This document shows positions 1 to 12,540 of a stretch of DNA of 64,000 nucleotides, piece by piece. The position numbers were made by a program, and so were the translations under genes. Where the stretch lies: positions 5,952,001 to 6,016,000 of the forward strand of contig WHVY01000001.1 of the NCBI GenBank assembly GCA_022266195.1, written 5' to 3'. The notes under the pieces are model-generated. The model worked only from the letters and a program-made list of their open reading frames with translations, was not told the DNA's origin and made no database searches. The stretch comes from Tetranychus cinnabarinus. Its lineage: Eukaryota; Arthropoda; Arachnida; Trombidiformes; Tetranychidae. Position 1 is the first letter of the stretch. Every line of letters begins with the position of its first letter.

Positions 1-307
1 GAGGAACAGAATATTTTAATTAAGCTTTGCTTGTGCCAAATTGAGTAAATAATTGTTTAAGTTTTCCAGGGTCGAACTCGATATCTATAGATCAATGTAA
101 TTCAACGAAATACACTAATTAAATAAAGTAAATGCACACATTTATTTCATATTTTAATCTAGTCGCATTAACCTTTTATTCAATTTGCTCTTATTGTTAC
201 GAAAAATAATTTCCAAAAATGTACATCAAGACATACAAATTCATTAAATTAAATTTATTTTTTAAAAATATGAATCAATAGACTAAATTCCAGACGAAAA
301 TCCTGGA
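1..307. other. 3' flank of RUSF1, no gene
   Basis: AT-rich sequence downstream of the RUSF1 stop codon on the minus strand. It probably includes that gene's 3' UTR. I see no open frame, RNA gene or repeat that I can name. Confidence 0.5.
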
Positions 308-1848
308 TTAATCAAACTTTTTATTATATAACTGCGTAATTCGCCAACCATTCTCGAGAAAAATAAAATTATCAAGTTTCCATCCTTTATCAATAGCATC
401 GGTTAACATCTTTTCAAACTTTTGATTTACAATTTTTTCACTTTCCCTGACAATAGTAATCCTCGAAATGTTTTCACTGAAATTGAATAACTTTTCAGCT
501 TGTGATTTGTATTTAAATAAATAAAACAAAATAAGATTGGCATGAAAATATGCTTTCAATTTGTTTCTAACTGAATCTTGGTTTTCAATAAAAGATATCA
601 AAATGCTATTAGAACGCTTGAAATCAAATGATAGAATGTAGTCTTTTGTTGAATGATATTCGAGAAAATCAGTCAAATTTCCATCTGAGATATAATGTTC
701 ACTTAATGGGACACCAGACTTTATTTGATCTTGGAAGTCGTGAGTTGACCAAAATAAAATACTTTCTTTTTGATTAATTTCATCAATTGCACCAACTTTC
801 TCCTTAAAAATATATTCCTCGATAAAAGATGTATATCTTGCTGGATTGAAAACTTCCATATTTACAGATCTTACAGCACGATAGTTACAATAAATATGTG
901 TCATTGTTAAGATCACAAATAAAGTCCAGACAATTCTACACCAAAGAAAGGGCGAAAGTTTAGTATACAGTAAATTTGATTTACAATGAAAGTTTTTTGG
1001 CAACTACTTACAGATCAGAGCTAGCTATTAAAGGCACTATCGCTAGACTTGTTAATAAGGCAGCTAGGTTGACTAGAGTTTCTTGACTGGCATCTTTTGC
1101 TGATACGTCAGCTAAATTGTTATTACGTGCTTGGTGTTGGGTTAAAGCAGCACGGGTTGCACCTCCGATGGTTCCAACTAGTGATTTTAAGAAACCAGAT
1201 GAACACTGTAATATGAGCAGGTAACCAGAAAGAAACGGACAAATCATATCAAGACCAATCGCGATATCATTAATAATGTCTGCAAAGAGACGCCATTTTT
1301 TGCAATCCACGTCAAGATTAGATCCTTTGAAATAAGTAAATACAATTCTACCAACCATTCCAGTTCCATCTTCAGAATATAAAAAGAAATCATTGATTAA
1401 TCTAATGACTGATGATCAAACTTGAATAAATAGAGATTACCTTTTAAAAGCCAGGTGAGTGTTGCACTCATGACCGATGCTGATTTATCTCCAACTCCCA
1501 TCCCTTTGAGTACATTATGAGTAGCTAGTGTCCCAGTTATACTACTTCCGTAAGCCTGTAAGCTATCCCAAATTTGATAGGATAAATAGTCAGCACAAAC
1601 ACTATCTGGATAACCTCTGGGTAAGAAAATTTCCTATTGAAAGAACAAACAAAAATTGTTTTACATGATTGAGACATCCAAACAAAAACAAAACAAAGTT
1701 AACTTACAGCAAAAGCTTGATTTAATGAAGACCATTTAGATATTTTGGTTTCATTCCGGACTTCAATCTGGGTTTGGCCATCTTTGTTTTCACTAATTAA
1801 TTGGATAACTCCTTTGCTCGAATTCTTTTCTTGAGCTAACAGTGACAT
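308..1848 (-). CDS. RUSF1: RUS family member 1 (DUF647 / RUSF1)
   Basis: A DUF647 (Root UVB Sensitive) family membrane protein; its animal function is poorly known. Four coding exons on the minus strand: 1708-1848, 1441-1633, 1012-1369 and 308-935, joined by GT-AG introns that keep frame, giving about 439 residues (human RUSF1 is about 470). The family core is clear: FLPRGYPDSV and DYLSYQIWDSLQAY in exon 2, then DGTGMVGRI, WRLFADIINDIA, a small hydrophobic stretch, GGATRAALTQHQARNNN and ADVSAKDASQETLVNL in exon 3, then a TM segment and HIYCNYRAVRSV in exon 4. The start ATG at 1848 gives a short polar N-terminus (MSLLAQEKN) that leads directly into the conserved part. The C-terminal 200 residues are less conserved, as in other members. 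It lies 177 bp downstream of CMC4, same strand. Family assignment is secure; role is not known from the sequence. Confidence 0.93.
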
Positions 1849-2025
1849 GATTTAAGAACAAATGTAAACAAACGATGAAATAGTAGTGACGAGTAACTGC
1901 GCCAGGTAACAGATGATGAGTTCATTCAGGTTTTAGCAATCAGGTGGAATTTGGTTGTAATGTAAAGCAAAGCGATGTTTGGAGGGATAGCGTTAATTGT
2001 AGATACTAGTTAGATTTTTCTTCGA

Positions 2026-2229
2026 TTATTGATTCTGACTTTTGAAGCCTAACTCGCGAAGAAAACCATCACAACAATCAGATCTGAAATTCCACGTTCG
2101 ACAACAATCTTTCATGTCATCTATAGCATAGGCACAGGCTTCTTCATTAAAATTATTTGATTTCAAACAAGTCTGTATCAAGCAGGCATATTTTTTACAT
2201 GGGTCATTTGAACTACGATTGTTAACCAT
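2026..2229 (-). CDS. CMC4: CMC4-like twin Cx9C mitochondrial protein
   Basis: A 67-residue intronless reading frame matching the small Cx9C protein CMC4 (p8-MTCP1). It starts with a family-type NDPCKKYAC block and has two Cx9C motifs (Cys11/Cys21 and Cys32/Cys42) in a coiled-coil-helix-coiled-coil-helix layout, plus extra cysteines at 16, 43, 52 and 53. Proteins of this type are imported into the mitochondrial intermembrane space by the Mia40 disulfide relay. The length equals that of human CMC4 (68 residues). The number and spacing of cysteines make a chance frame very unlikely. It sits between RUSF1 and the p24 gene on the same strand. CMC4 rather than another Cx9C protein is favoured by the DPC-KK-AC opening and short length. 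Confidence 0.85.
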   Translation of the reverse strand: MVNNRSSNDPCKKYACLIQTCLKSNNFNEEACAYAIDDMKDCCRTWNFRSDCCDGFLRELGFKSQNQ

Positions 2230-2786
2230 GTTTTTTAAAGTCGTATTACAAATGTTCAGTATTTACAAATTATTTACAGCTGAAACTACATACGCCATAG
2301 ACTCAAAATTGAGATAATGTACAGTGGAAATAGCTTATTCTTACTATTTTCACTAAATTTACACCAACATGCTTATTAGTTAAAAGTAGTTTTTTCATTT
2401 TTTATTTAAATCTCAATAGATTGGCACCATCAGTGGGCATTATTTGTCAATTATTATTACAATATGCAATTATTGAGATCATACAATGTGTACATAATTA
2501 GTATTTTTGCATAAAAAGCATTTGCTGTTGACCAAAATTATTGACTAAATTTGCGATTAAACTTTGAAAATGGTTTGTTGGGCAAAATCCAATAGAATAT
2601 CAAAATTTCCCAAATTTTACTCATTTTAAAGTGATAATAAACTCTATAAAAGAAAAATGATCACAAAATATTTGAGCACTCGATTCGTAATATTGTATTA
2701 CTTGTGAGTTGACTGGTTGAAATGATGATTTTCATCTGAGTTTCCTTTGATGTCTTGTATGAGAATAAAGATATGAATGGTTGAAG
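2230..2786. other. Intergenic between CMC4 and p24 gene
   Basis: 557 bp of AT-rich sequence on the upstream side of CMC4 and the downstream side of the p24 gene. It presumably holds the CMC4 promoter and the p24 3' UTR. No further gene seen. Confidence 0.5.
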
Positions 2787-3637
2787 TCAAAAAAATTTGA
2801 AAAGCTTGCGAAGACGACTTTTCTCATCAAACAAACTGCGAATTATCATTATTTGTCCAAAGCCGACAGCGATCATCAGAAATGTAGATAAAAGTGAAAA
2901 TCGATTGATATACTTTAAGTTATTATCTACTAAAACACGATCTCTCCGTTCAATTGCTCTTTTCTCATCCTGATTGTGAACAACTCTGATTAAATCGTCT
3001 CTCACTTTATTGATAGATGCCTGTGAATGAATAAAAAACAAAGCATGTAAGTATTACCATGTAAAAAGAATGATAGTAAATATTAAATTTTTCAATGAAA
3101 AAATATTACCTTGATTGATTCAATAGTATCCAGGGCTTGTGCCTCAGCTGGAAATGTGATCATACTTTGAATGTTTCCCCATCGGTCATCATCCTCTTGA
3201 GAATATAAATAAACTTCGACATTGACCAATTTAGTAGCACTTGATCGTCGATTATCAAAACAAATGGTATAAACTCCTTGTTGAACCGTTACAACATGAT
3301 TACCTTCTTGTCTATCCCTTTCTTCAGCTATTGTTCGTCCTTGAGGGTCTTTCATAAAAAAATCAATCACCAAATCAGAAGCTGCATTAGGAGAGTACAT
3401 CCACAGGAATCGCCTGCTTATCTCAACCACTTGGTATGAGACATCAAGGTTGTGATCTTTAGCAGCATCCTGGTAGAAACAGTCAACCTTTCCAGGTTCA
3501 ATAGCAACTCGAAAATCAAGATCTTCCATTTCACCAGTGACCGGATTGTAATTAGGCAAATTACCAAGCATATCTGTTGGCGGAGTAACTGACCAGGCCG
3601 ATGAGGCCCATAGACATAAAATCAGCAAAACAAGCAT
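2787..3637 (-). CDS. p24-gamma cargo receptor (TMED1/TMED5-like)
   Basis: A p24-family type I membrane protein that cycles between ER and Golgi in COPII/COPI vesicles and helps select cargo. Two coding exons (3110-3637 and 2787-3020), about 253 residues. Features in order: signal peptide (residues 1-16, MLVLLILCLWASSAWS), GOLD domain with the paired cysteines in KVDCFYQ and YTICFDNR, a coiled-coil stalk (SIKASINKVRDDL, ERRDRVLVDNN), a TM segment (FSLLSTFLMIAVGFGQIMII) and a short cytosolic tail starting RSLFDEKSR. CFYQ, CFDN and the SLFxxK tail start point to the gamma (TMED1/5) subfamily. The tail ends in a lysine plus aromatic residues (RKLFKFF), giving a diphenylalanine terminus rather than a KKxx signal. 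It is divergent from the UBA-TCP11 gene, 368 bp away. Confidence 0.9.
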
Positions 3638-4005
3638 TCTGGTTGGTAATGTAGGTAGAAAAAATGATGACTAAATATAAACAAAAAGCATAAACTAAAA
3701 AATTATTTTATTCCTGGTTAGAAAGCCAATTTTCAAATACAGTGTTGTTTTTTCACTGTTGATAAACAATGCTATTTACCACTCTTATCCCATGTTAGTA
3801 AAAGGGAACAAAAGAGGAATTCAAAAATTGCGCATAACAATTTTGCGAGAAAAGAGTGAGTAGAGCGTAGTAGTGTTTTGGTAAACAATGTTTGCTTTTA
3901 GATACTACAAATCGCCAGTTTGATTTTGCTTGTAAATCTAATCACTTTCGAATAATTATCCCTTTTCATCTGTACTGGTGATTGTGTTTCATTGTCGTCA
4001 CAAAA
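3638..4005. promoter_or_regulatory. Shared divergent intergenic region (p24 / UBA-TCP11)
   Basis: 368 bp separates the start codons of two genes transcribed away from each other, so this span must contain both 5' UTRs and both promoters, probably as a bidirectional promoter. I see no convincing TATA element. The claim rests on gene orientation only. Confidence 0.45.
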
Positions 4006-7000
4006 ATGAGCTTACCAGGCTCAACGAGTATGTCTTTTGAAGAGAAACAAGCAGCCATTGAACAATTTTGTAATTTCACAGGTAAATTCGTTTTATTTTG
4101 ATTTTAAGATTTGATTTTATTACCATTCTTGTAGCCATTGTTTTTTTATGCTTACTATATTACTTATTTTTTTTGTTAAACTAGGTGAGGCAGAAAATCG
4201 TGCAAAGGTTACTTTAGAGGCATGTAATTGGAACGTCGAACTAGCTGTTAACATGCATGTTGATGGTATTGACAATAGTGAACCAGTTGATGTTACTCCA
4301 ACAACAGAATCTTCGAATGACGCCATTACCGGCAGCTCTAGTGGTAGAATCATTGACCTTACCAGATTTATCGACTCTTCTTTGGGTGCATCTTCTACAT
4401 CTACCTCATCAAATGCTATTGGAACTAGTGGAATATCAACTGCTTCAACTTCGTTATCAAATGATGAGTTGAGTAATTTGTTAAATTCTTATATCATTAA
4501 CAGCGAAATTATTGTGCTACCTTCGTTGTTGTTTTTCAAAATTAGGACAAACCTGTGACCAATTTTTTTCTAATTTTCTTTTACTTATAGAGAACATCAG
4601 TGTAACACTGCTAAACAATCAACAATCGAAGATGAATCCAGCAATCATCGAACTCTAAATGATACTCAAAAAGTGTTTGAAAATTCACGAAATTCACAGA
4701 GTGAAGCAAGTAAGTTTATCTTTCAATATTATCAGTTCAATTGGCAAATTTACAATTTTCATTCAACTTCTCCTTGGTCTTGTATTTCATCTTTATTTTA
4801 CCCAGGGCGTACAAATGATGTTGAAAGTTCTTCTAATCCAAACCAAAGTAAAAGACGTTCACTCGAAGACCTTATGCGCCCTCCATTAAATTCAATGTCT
4901 AGAGAAGCTGTGGATCAGGTACAATATTTTTTCTTGAAAATTACTGAACAAAATTTTTTCTCAATCTGTAAACTAATCGTTTTTAATTTCATCATTTTGC
5001 ATCTTAGCTTGAGTTCGATGACAATATACAAGCCCGTGGATCCAAACGTACTGTGAGCACTTCATCGTTACCCTCAGCCAGCAATTCTGCGAATATTTCA
5101 ACCTCTCCACCGCGATTCATGGCTTTGGAAGAGATCATGAAAGCTGCAAATGAAGTTTACAATATGTGTCTTGCCCACGAGATTGCCATGGATAAAGAAT
5201 TCAAGCTGGAAAAAACTGAAACCCCACCAAATTCCCTTCACAAAAGGGTCGATGATATGATGAAAAAAGTGTTCTGGGAACTTTTACAGAATGAGTTAGA
5301 CGAATCACCACCAAATTACAAAAGAGCTTTGATGTTATTAGGTGAAATCAAAGAGAGTTTGATGTCCTTCCTTTTGCCCCAACATACACGACTAAAGCAG
5401 GAAATAGAGGAAATTCTTGACCTCGATTTGGTAAAACAACAGGCCGAAAATGGTGCCCTAGATTTTCAGCGTTATGCTCATTATATTCTTTCCGTAATGG
5501 CCAGATTATGTGCGCCCATTAGAGATGAAAAAATTCGCCAGCTAACACAGACAAGAGAAGTTGTACCACTTTTCAGGTATAACACAGTTCAAAATAATAC
5601 CTTTCTATCAAAACTTTCCCTCCCTTTCACTTTCTTTCTTTTTTATACTACTCATTCCTTTTTTGCTACTCTTCATCATCTTCTGCTCTATTCAATAGTT
5701 CCATCAGTTCTTTCTCCTTCCTTCCTCCTCCTCCTTCCCGTACACCATCATCTGAATGTAAACATTAAAAAGTAATTTTCCTGATACTTTCACTTTTTAA
5801 TCACTTTCTCTCTCAACCTTTTTTACTTGTTTTCTTTCCTCATTTCACCCATTTCATTCATTTCTTTGTTTTTATTGTCTTTCCATCCACCAAAATCCCG
5901 GAATCATTTTTTTTTGTTTAACAAGGTTTCAACTATTCTCATTTATTTTAACTTTCGGTCAAAATTGCTTGTACATTTATCCCAATAGATATAACATAAT
6001 TAGAAATGCATGTCTACAACCTCTTAATGACTATCTATTATTAGCTTCATTCCTTAGTTTGTTTTTATTTGACCTAGTTCTTAGCTGAGTATAGAAAAAA
6101 GATCTTTAACTAACTTATCCTTTCTTAGTATTCCTCATAAGAACTTGTATTAAATTATCTTTAAATTAACTCAACTCTATTTTTCTTTCTTCCTCAGAGG
6201 TATCATGGAACTACTTGGTGAAATGAGACTAGATATGGCTAATTTCTTGGTACAACAAATTCGGCCTCAAATCTTACAACAATCAGTTACTTATGAGCGA
6301 AAAAAGTTCACCGAGTTCTTGGAGAATCAAGCAAGTAAGTCATCCTGACTTATCTCCTCCTTCAAGCATCAAAATAGACTTTCATCAGAAAATTTTCATG
6401 TAAATTTTAGACACATTTGTTTACTGTGCAAAGTGTCAACAGATGAGAAACAAAACAAAAAGTGAACCAGACGTAAACAGCCAATTCATTATTCTTTTTA
6501 CTTCCAAATCATTTGAATAGTTTGAGGTAGAATAATTGCCTCAATTTTGCCCAGCCATCAAAAGAGTAAAAAATTCAAACCTGTTCTTTCCATCATTTAA
6601 CTTGCGAACTCTTAATAATTGACTGGTTACATCCTAATTTTTGGTCATTAGGAGGAGTTTACATTTACTTAAATTTAATTGTTATCTATCTCAGCCACTC
6701 TCAATTGTTAATTTTATGCAAATCCAGAATCGATGCATAAGTTTAAAACAAGGCACAGTTTGTGGCTATTTGTTACTTGCATTAATCATTAAATCACCTT
6801 TTCTTTATTTCATAGAATTGGGCAAATCCGATGGCCTGGAATATACAAAGAAATGGTTAAAACGAAATTACGAGGAACATGATTTTTCTGGAGAAAGCAC
6901 AAAAGAAATTATTAATAAAGTGTTAACTTCATCATATGTTCAACTGTTGGTTTGGGATGAAAGTTTGCAAGAAATGTTTCCGGAAACCCTGTTATTGGAT

Positions 7001-7540
7001 GAAAAGAGGATAATTGCACTCAGAGATTTCCTTAACCTGAACATTTATGTTGGAAGCGCACTTTTGGTTACAGTCGCTGCATTCCCGTCAGTTCAAAGTC
7101 TATCTGACCTTAAAGAGTTGATCCGAGATCATCTATTGGTAATATTAGATGAAAAGGACGATAAATTATCAGACTTGGAAACAAGATTAGAAGGCGCTGC
7201 TCTTCAAATTATCACTGATCTCAAGAAATACACTGATGACCATGTCTTTCCCGAGATTGATTCAGTAAAAGAGGCTTCTCTGAAAGCTCAAATTCTCGAT
7301 CTAAAAAATGAAAATAATCGGATCCGTCAAATTGTCCAAAGAAGAATACTTGAGTTTGTTGAATCCGTTTTCACTTCCAATACGGCATCGCCCGTACAGA
7401 TGCCAAAAGGATTAACGGCACTTCAAAGAAGTTTATCTTCCATTGCGGGTCAATTTATGCGTATAGCATCACACAATCGTGCTGTATATGGAAGTTATTA
7501 TGCTAACATAATTACTGATCTGGTTAACAACAAGCTTTAA
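4006..7540 (+). CDS. UBA domain-TCP11 domain protein (UBXN7-like N-terminus fused to TCP11L1)
   Basis: Seven coding exons, 4006-4081, 4185-4467, 4591-4709, 4806-4918, 5008-5576, 6198-6334 and 6816-7540, joined in frame into about 673 residues. Residues ~8-50 form a UBA-like domain (FEEKQAAIEQFCNFTG, RAKVTLEACNWNVELAV), as at the start of UBXN7; SLEDLMRPPLNSM near residue 185 resembles the UBXN7 segment after its UBA. From exon 5 on it is a complete TCP11/TCP11L1 domain: SPPRFMALEEIMKAANEVYN, LAHEIAMDKEF, MLLGEIKESLMSFLLPQHTR, EEILDLDLVKQQAENGALD, LCAPIRDE, VPLFR, QQIRPQILQQSVTYERKKF. No UAS or UBX domain follows. The exon 2 donor is GTTGAG, the least certain junction. UBA domains bind ubiquitin; the role of TCP11-like proteins is poorly defined. 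It could instead be two genes: a truncated UBXN7-like gene, then TCP11L1. Confidence 0.8.
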
Positions 7541-8458
7541 AAGGAAACAACAATTATTAATCCCTTTTATGGATAGTTGATCCGAAGTATTGTGATTAAG
7601 CTTAAAACAAAGTCAAAACAGACCCATAAAGGTCAATCAAGTGAGCAAATTAATGTAAATTTGTGATGAGGATAAACAGGCTGATATTAAATTTGCAATT
7701 TTTCTTCTCTATCGCAACATCTAAACCAACTACTCTTATCAGGATATCATCTATTTTTCACGCTAAACAAACATGGAAATTTCATTCTTCTCTGGATTAG
7801 TATTATCATGATGCCAACACAAAGAAGAAACCAGATGAAATTTTCAATCTATTATTTACTCCAAAATTTAACATATTGTTCAAGTAAAAATATATCAATA
7901 CTTGTTCTGTATATTTATATAGACATGCCTAAAAGAATATGCTTGAATGTGTATAACACCTGTAAATTACAAGAAATTCAAGAGTGATTATGTAAATTGT
8001 GATCCTTAGCCCTTACAATCGTGATGCTGATAATTAAAAAGTAAGGCTGACGATCAAACGACACTTGAAGAAAACAAGGAAGTAACAAAAACAACTCGAA
8101 CAGTGATGATGACCAAGTCAAACTTTCGATACCAGAGAAAGTACCAAATTATTCAAATCATATTTAAAGCTAGATTTTCATTATGTTATCCGGAAACCCT
8201 ATTAATTGAATTTAATCACCCTTACAGCATATGATTTCATATGAATTGTTTTTTTTCTGTTTTATTGTATTTTTCTATTCTCACTTGTACCCTCTTCACT
8301 ATCATGTACATATTGGGTTAAGGAGAGGCAAAAAATCATCTAGGTTATTGTAATAATAAATCACGACTTATGCTATCCATCAATTGTATTACATTGCACA
8401 AAATTTCTGCTATCAGATAAAAATAACATCTCGATATCCACAAATTGTTTCATGGACA
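7541..8458. other. Convergent 3' region between UBA-TCP11 and lipase
   Basis: 918 bp between the stop codons of two convergent genes. AT-rich, consistent with both 3' UTRs. No other gene seen. Confidence 0.5.
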
Positions 8459-10185
8459 TTACAAAGGAAAATGCTCTACGTATTTCGTGAGCGCATTTAC
8501 AATATATTTGTTGACTTGTCCAGCACCAATACCATAAATATAATCAAAGTGGTTCCATTTTTTATCTTTGACAATGTAATCGTCTGAAATTTTATCTGTG
8601 AAATGAAATAAAATAATCGGATCAGTTGATTTACATTAGACTTTTTCTTTCATTTCTACTTACTTTTTAATTTTTTCCTTAATTGCTGAACATCGTCTGG
8701 GGACGCAATACGATCATTAAGCCCACTTATAAGTATAATTTTGTCCAAATCAATGTTTGAATAAGGATATTTTGGAGGCTCCGCATATCCATATAGATCG
8801 TTGTTGGTGTCTTCATCATGATCAAAAAGACGCCAAATGTTAGATTCTTTAGCTTGAAATAAATGCTCAACTGTTTTCATAGAAACATAATCAATGTTAT
8901 TGAAATAGACGCCTAGCCGACTCTCGTCTATTTTGTCAGGGTTCATGCCACCTATCATGTCAAATGCAGCTGTGCAGATAACTTTTAAAGATGGATTTTC
9001 ACAAAAGGACGTGAAAATGTTTTTAATGGTTCGATCAATTTTAGGGGGAAATTTTCCGTCATAAAGTCCAACTATATCAAGGGCAAGTGAACTGTCTAAA
9101 AGTTTACCAAAAGGACCTTTCACATTACCAAAATAGCCGATTGGACCCAAAGCGATGAACATATCGATGTAATAAGAGTAATGAGGAGCGAATGAAAGCA
9201 GCGCAAGCACTTGTGTTGTACCAAATGAATGCCCAATAACAGTTATCTTTTCTGAAAATTGAAGATACAAATAAATGATTCATAAATTATTAGTTTCAAT
9301 TCAAGTCCAAACTCTAAAAATTTAGACGTTTGTAACTTACTGTCCGTTAAGTAACGAATGTAGTCGATAACAGCAGATGTGTCTTGCATGGCCATGTCAT
9401 CTATAGTAAAGTCCCAAAATTCATCATCTAGATGAAAGGATAATTTGTTTGAAACATGATTAGTTTTGCAATGTATCTTTATTAAAACATGTCTTACCTT
9501 CTGGATCCAGTGTTGTATGATTTTGTGAATAACTGTTGCCTCGATTATTGGCAAGCCAAACATCATATCCTGAATTGGACAAAAAAAAGGCCAGACTGTT
9601 ACCTTTTACTCCAGATTTTTGTGCATGAACCCATGGAATTATACTTTCATCAAACGAGTTCAACAACCAGACTGAAGAAGTAGCAAATAGGCCATGTTGA
9701 AGAAGGACTGGATGTAAATTGTCAGCTCCTAAGGCGTTCTCTGCATAAGGATTGATAATGCGAAATAGATGTAAAATGTATCCATCTTTGGTTGTAACAT
9801 AATGATCTTCATAAGAGAAACCTCTTGATAAAATAAATTCTTGAGTAGTTCGATTAGCATCAGGATCATCTGGCCAGTTTGAGTCCGGTGACGGTTTCAT
9901 TGGTGGAGTTACTGTCTTAAAAGATGACAATGTAGAAGCCAAATTGTTTAAAGTATTTAGGGACGAAGACAATTGTGAGAGTGGAGCAACTTGTTGACTT
10001 TGATGGTGTCCAAATGCATTAGCTAATAGATCAGTCACCAAATCAGAATTATCTGATTCTAATACTTCTGTATATAATCTATTGAGTATTTCATTAGTCA
10101 ATAGAAGAGAGGTGTTGGAAGATCGATGTTCACAGTCAATTTCAATCCACAAGAAGACGATAAGTATCAATTTGACCAAATACAT
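8459..10185 (-). CDS. Acid lipase, lysosomal/gastric lipase family (alpha/beta hydrolase)
   Basis: Probable secreted or lysosomal triacylglycerol/sterol-ester lipase. Four exons (9498-10185, 9341-9427, 8664-9251, 8459-8595), about 499 residues. After a signal peptide (MYLVKLILIVFLWIEIDC) comes an unusually long polar spacer of ~110 residues before the usual family start (TTQEFILSRGFSYEDHYVTTKDGYILHLFRI). The alpha/beta-hydrolase core follows: oxyanion-loop LLQHGLF, YDVWLANNRGNSYS, FWDFTIDDMAMQDTSAVIDYI, nucleophile elbow GHSFG, catalytic Asp in ISGLNDRIASPDDV and catalytic His in WNHFDYIYG near the C-terminus. All three catalytic residues are present, so it should be active. The elbow is GHSFG where this family usually has GHSQG. 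The last exon (8459-8595) is needed for the His and is easily missed. Substrate is not decidable from sequence. Confidence 0.92.
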
Positions 10186-12540
10186 GATAACACAAAAAAC
10201 CCAAAATGACTGATGTGGTTAAAACTAAAAACTCTGGTTAACACATAAGTCTAACCAGAAAGCCTTTCAAAACCTTTAGCCAGATGAGTAAATAGATTTG
10301 CAAGTGTTAATTGACTTGTCATGGGTTCATTTTTACCTTGGCTTCGCATTTTAATCAGTCTTACTAGCAAAGCTTGAATTGAATCAACAGAGCCATTTTT
10401 TATTTACCATAGCATTGTAAATTCAAAAATAATAATTTCTATTGTAATTATCAATCAAAACCAGGCAAGTCGACTTTGAGTTTCCATCTCATGAAATCTA
10501 AAATTAAATATCTAATAGATTACGAATAGCTGCAGTCAAGTGAAGCGGCAAGATTCAACTCATCAAAACTGAATCGACCAGTTCAACTCTTATTAATCTT
10601 CCTCCTAGGTTAACACTTTGAGCTCCCAATTTACCCAATCGTTTGATAATCAATCTTCATACTTTGCCCAACATACCCAAGTAATTTAGACAATGTTACA
10701 AGACTTTTAACACATCGATCATGTTTTGAGTCAGATATCAAACATATTACAGTTTAATTTTCAAATAATTTACAACTCAGGCCCAGTGATTTTGGTTGAA
10801 CATAGCTAATCAACTAATCAGAGCATTTTGATTTTCACAAATATATTTGCAAATGGCAACCTAATTGAACTTGTTGGTCAACATGTTATGAGTTTTACTT
10901 GAAATGTGAAAAGATTGAACAATATGATGGTTTGGTTAAAATGATGATTTTTATCAACCAAGTTATAGAGAGTTTACAATTGAAAAAAAGGGCAAATGAT
11001 AATAACAATTAATTGTAGGTTAGGTTAAACTGGCACACCTAAAATAATCAACAATCTATTAAAATCTAGCAAAATATGTTATAATGATTTACAATAGTTT
11101 AGTGGGAACAAATTAATGTTTCCCTGTATAATCATTGTAAACATGATTGTTAATGAAAATGGTTTTAATTTTTTGAAACAATCTTGAACACATCAAAATG
11201 TGATTTAAGGAAACTAATGAAATCTATTTAATCAACCTGCAAATTAACCCTGCAAATAATCAACAAAGCCAGACAAAGAGTGCGATTAACAGCAAACAAA
11301 ATTAATCTTAATCACATTCACATCAACAAACTCAGTTTACATGAACAAAACTACTTGCATTTTGATTCTGAAGTAAACCTAAATGTCAATTTGTTTGCTA
11401 ATTACTTTTAATTGTATTTACTATTAAGGTTAAATCAAGTGTTGATTAACCTTCCAAAGCGTTAGAAGCAGCAGAAATGTACATTTGTTTGTTAATTTAC
11501 AGTTTCGTGTTGGTTAAATGTCTTTACATTGCATTGACGATACATTAGGTTTGTAACAATTAATACAGTAGTGACTCTCAATTGAATATTTATGAGTAAA
11601 CTGCTTGGTTAATCAATAAATGGCTATTAATTGTTGTATTTTAAAATGAAAATTGCATTCTCAAGACAGACTTTCAATAGACTTTCAAATTAATGGCATT
11701 TAATTTAATTTCAAAGCTTACAATTTACCAATCATTGTTGTTGGATATGATTTTAAGAGTATTTTGAAAAAAAAGATGAATCAATAGTAAAGGTGTTCAA
11801 AAGTGTAAAGAGGTGAACAGGTAAAACAATGAGGAAAACATTTGAAAAATGAATGAATTTCCAGGTGCAATTGTTGATTCATTGAATGATGGTGTTGTTG
11901 ATGAGATTTGGTGATGATCCTAATCATGATTGTAAATGTTGGATGAAGTGATGAAGACGTTTGTGGGATGCTGATTATGGTTAGTGTGATTTGGGTTACT
12001 CTGGTTGACAGTTTAAGCTAAAATGGATGAGAGTGAAACATTAACATTTTGGGTGTTCTTCAACTGTTGATTAAATCACAAAATTAACATAATACGATTA
12101 ACATTGACTTGTCAAAATATATTAACCATAATTTTGTTTGCATTTTGATTCAGAAGATGAAAACGGTTACAATTGTTTATTAATTGTTGTATATAATAAA
12201 AGGCCTTAGCCAGACTAATTCATACAGATTGAGTAGGTTTCTTTTTCATGAAATCTGGTTATCTTTATGATAAACAAGCAACAATTCATCCTCATTGTCA
12301 TCATCATTATCATCACTTACTTTGATAATACAATTAATTGCTGTCAGGTTAACTGTTAACAATTAACCTTTCGCTCTAAATCGCCTTTCTCAGCCTTAAT
12401 TTAATCATCAACATCATTGTTAACTACAACTGTCACACACACAAACCTTACCACAGCTGACTTGAATAACTCACATTGCTTTTGACTTTTCACAGTTAAA
12501 TTCAAGTTAATAGCAATCAAATTTACTATCAAATTTCCAA

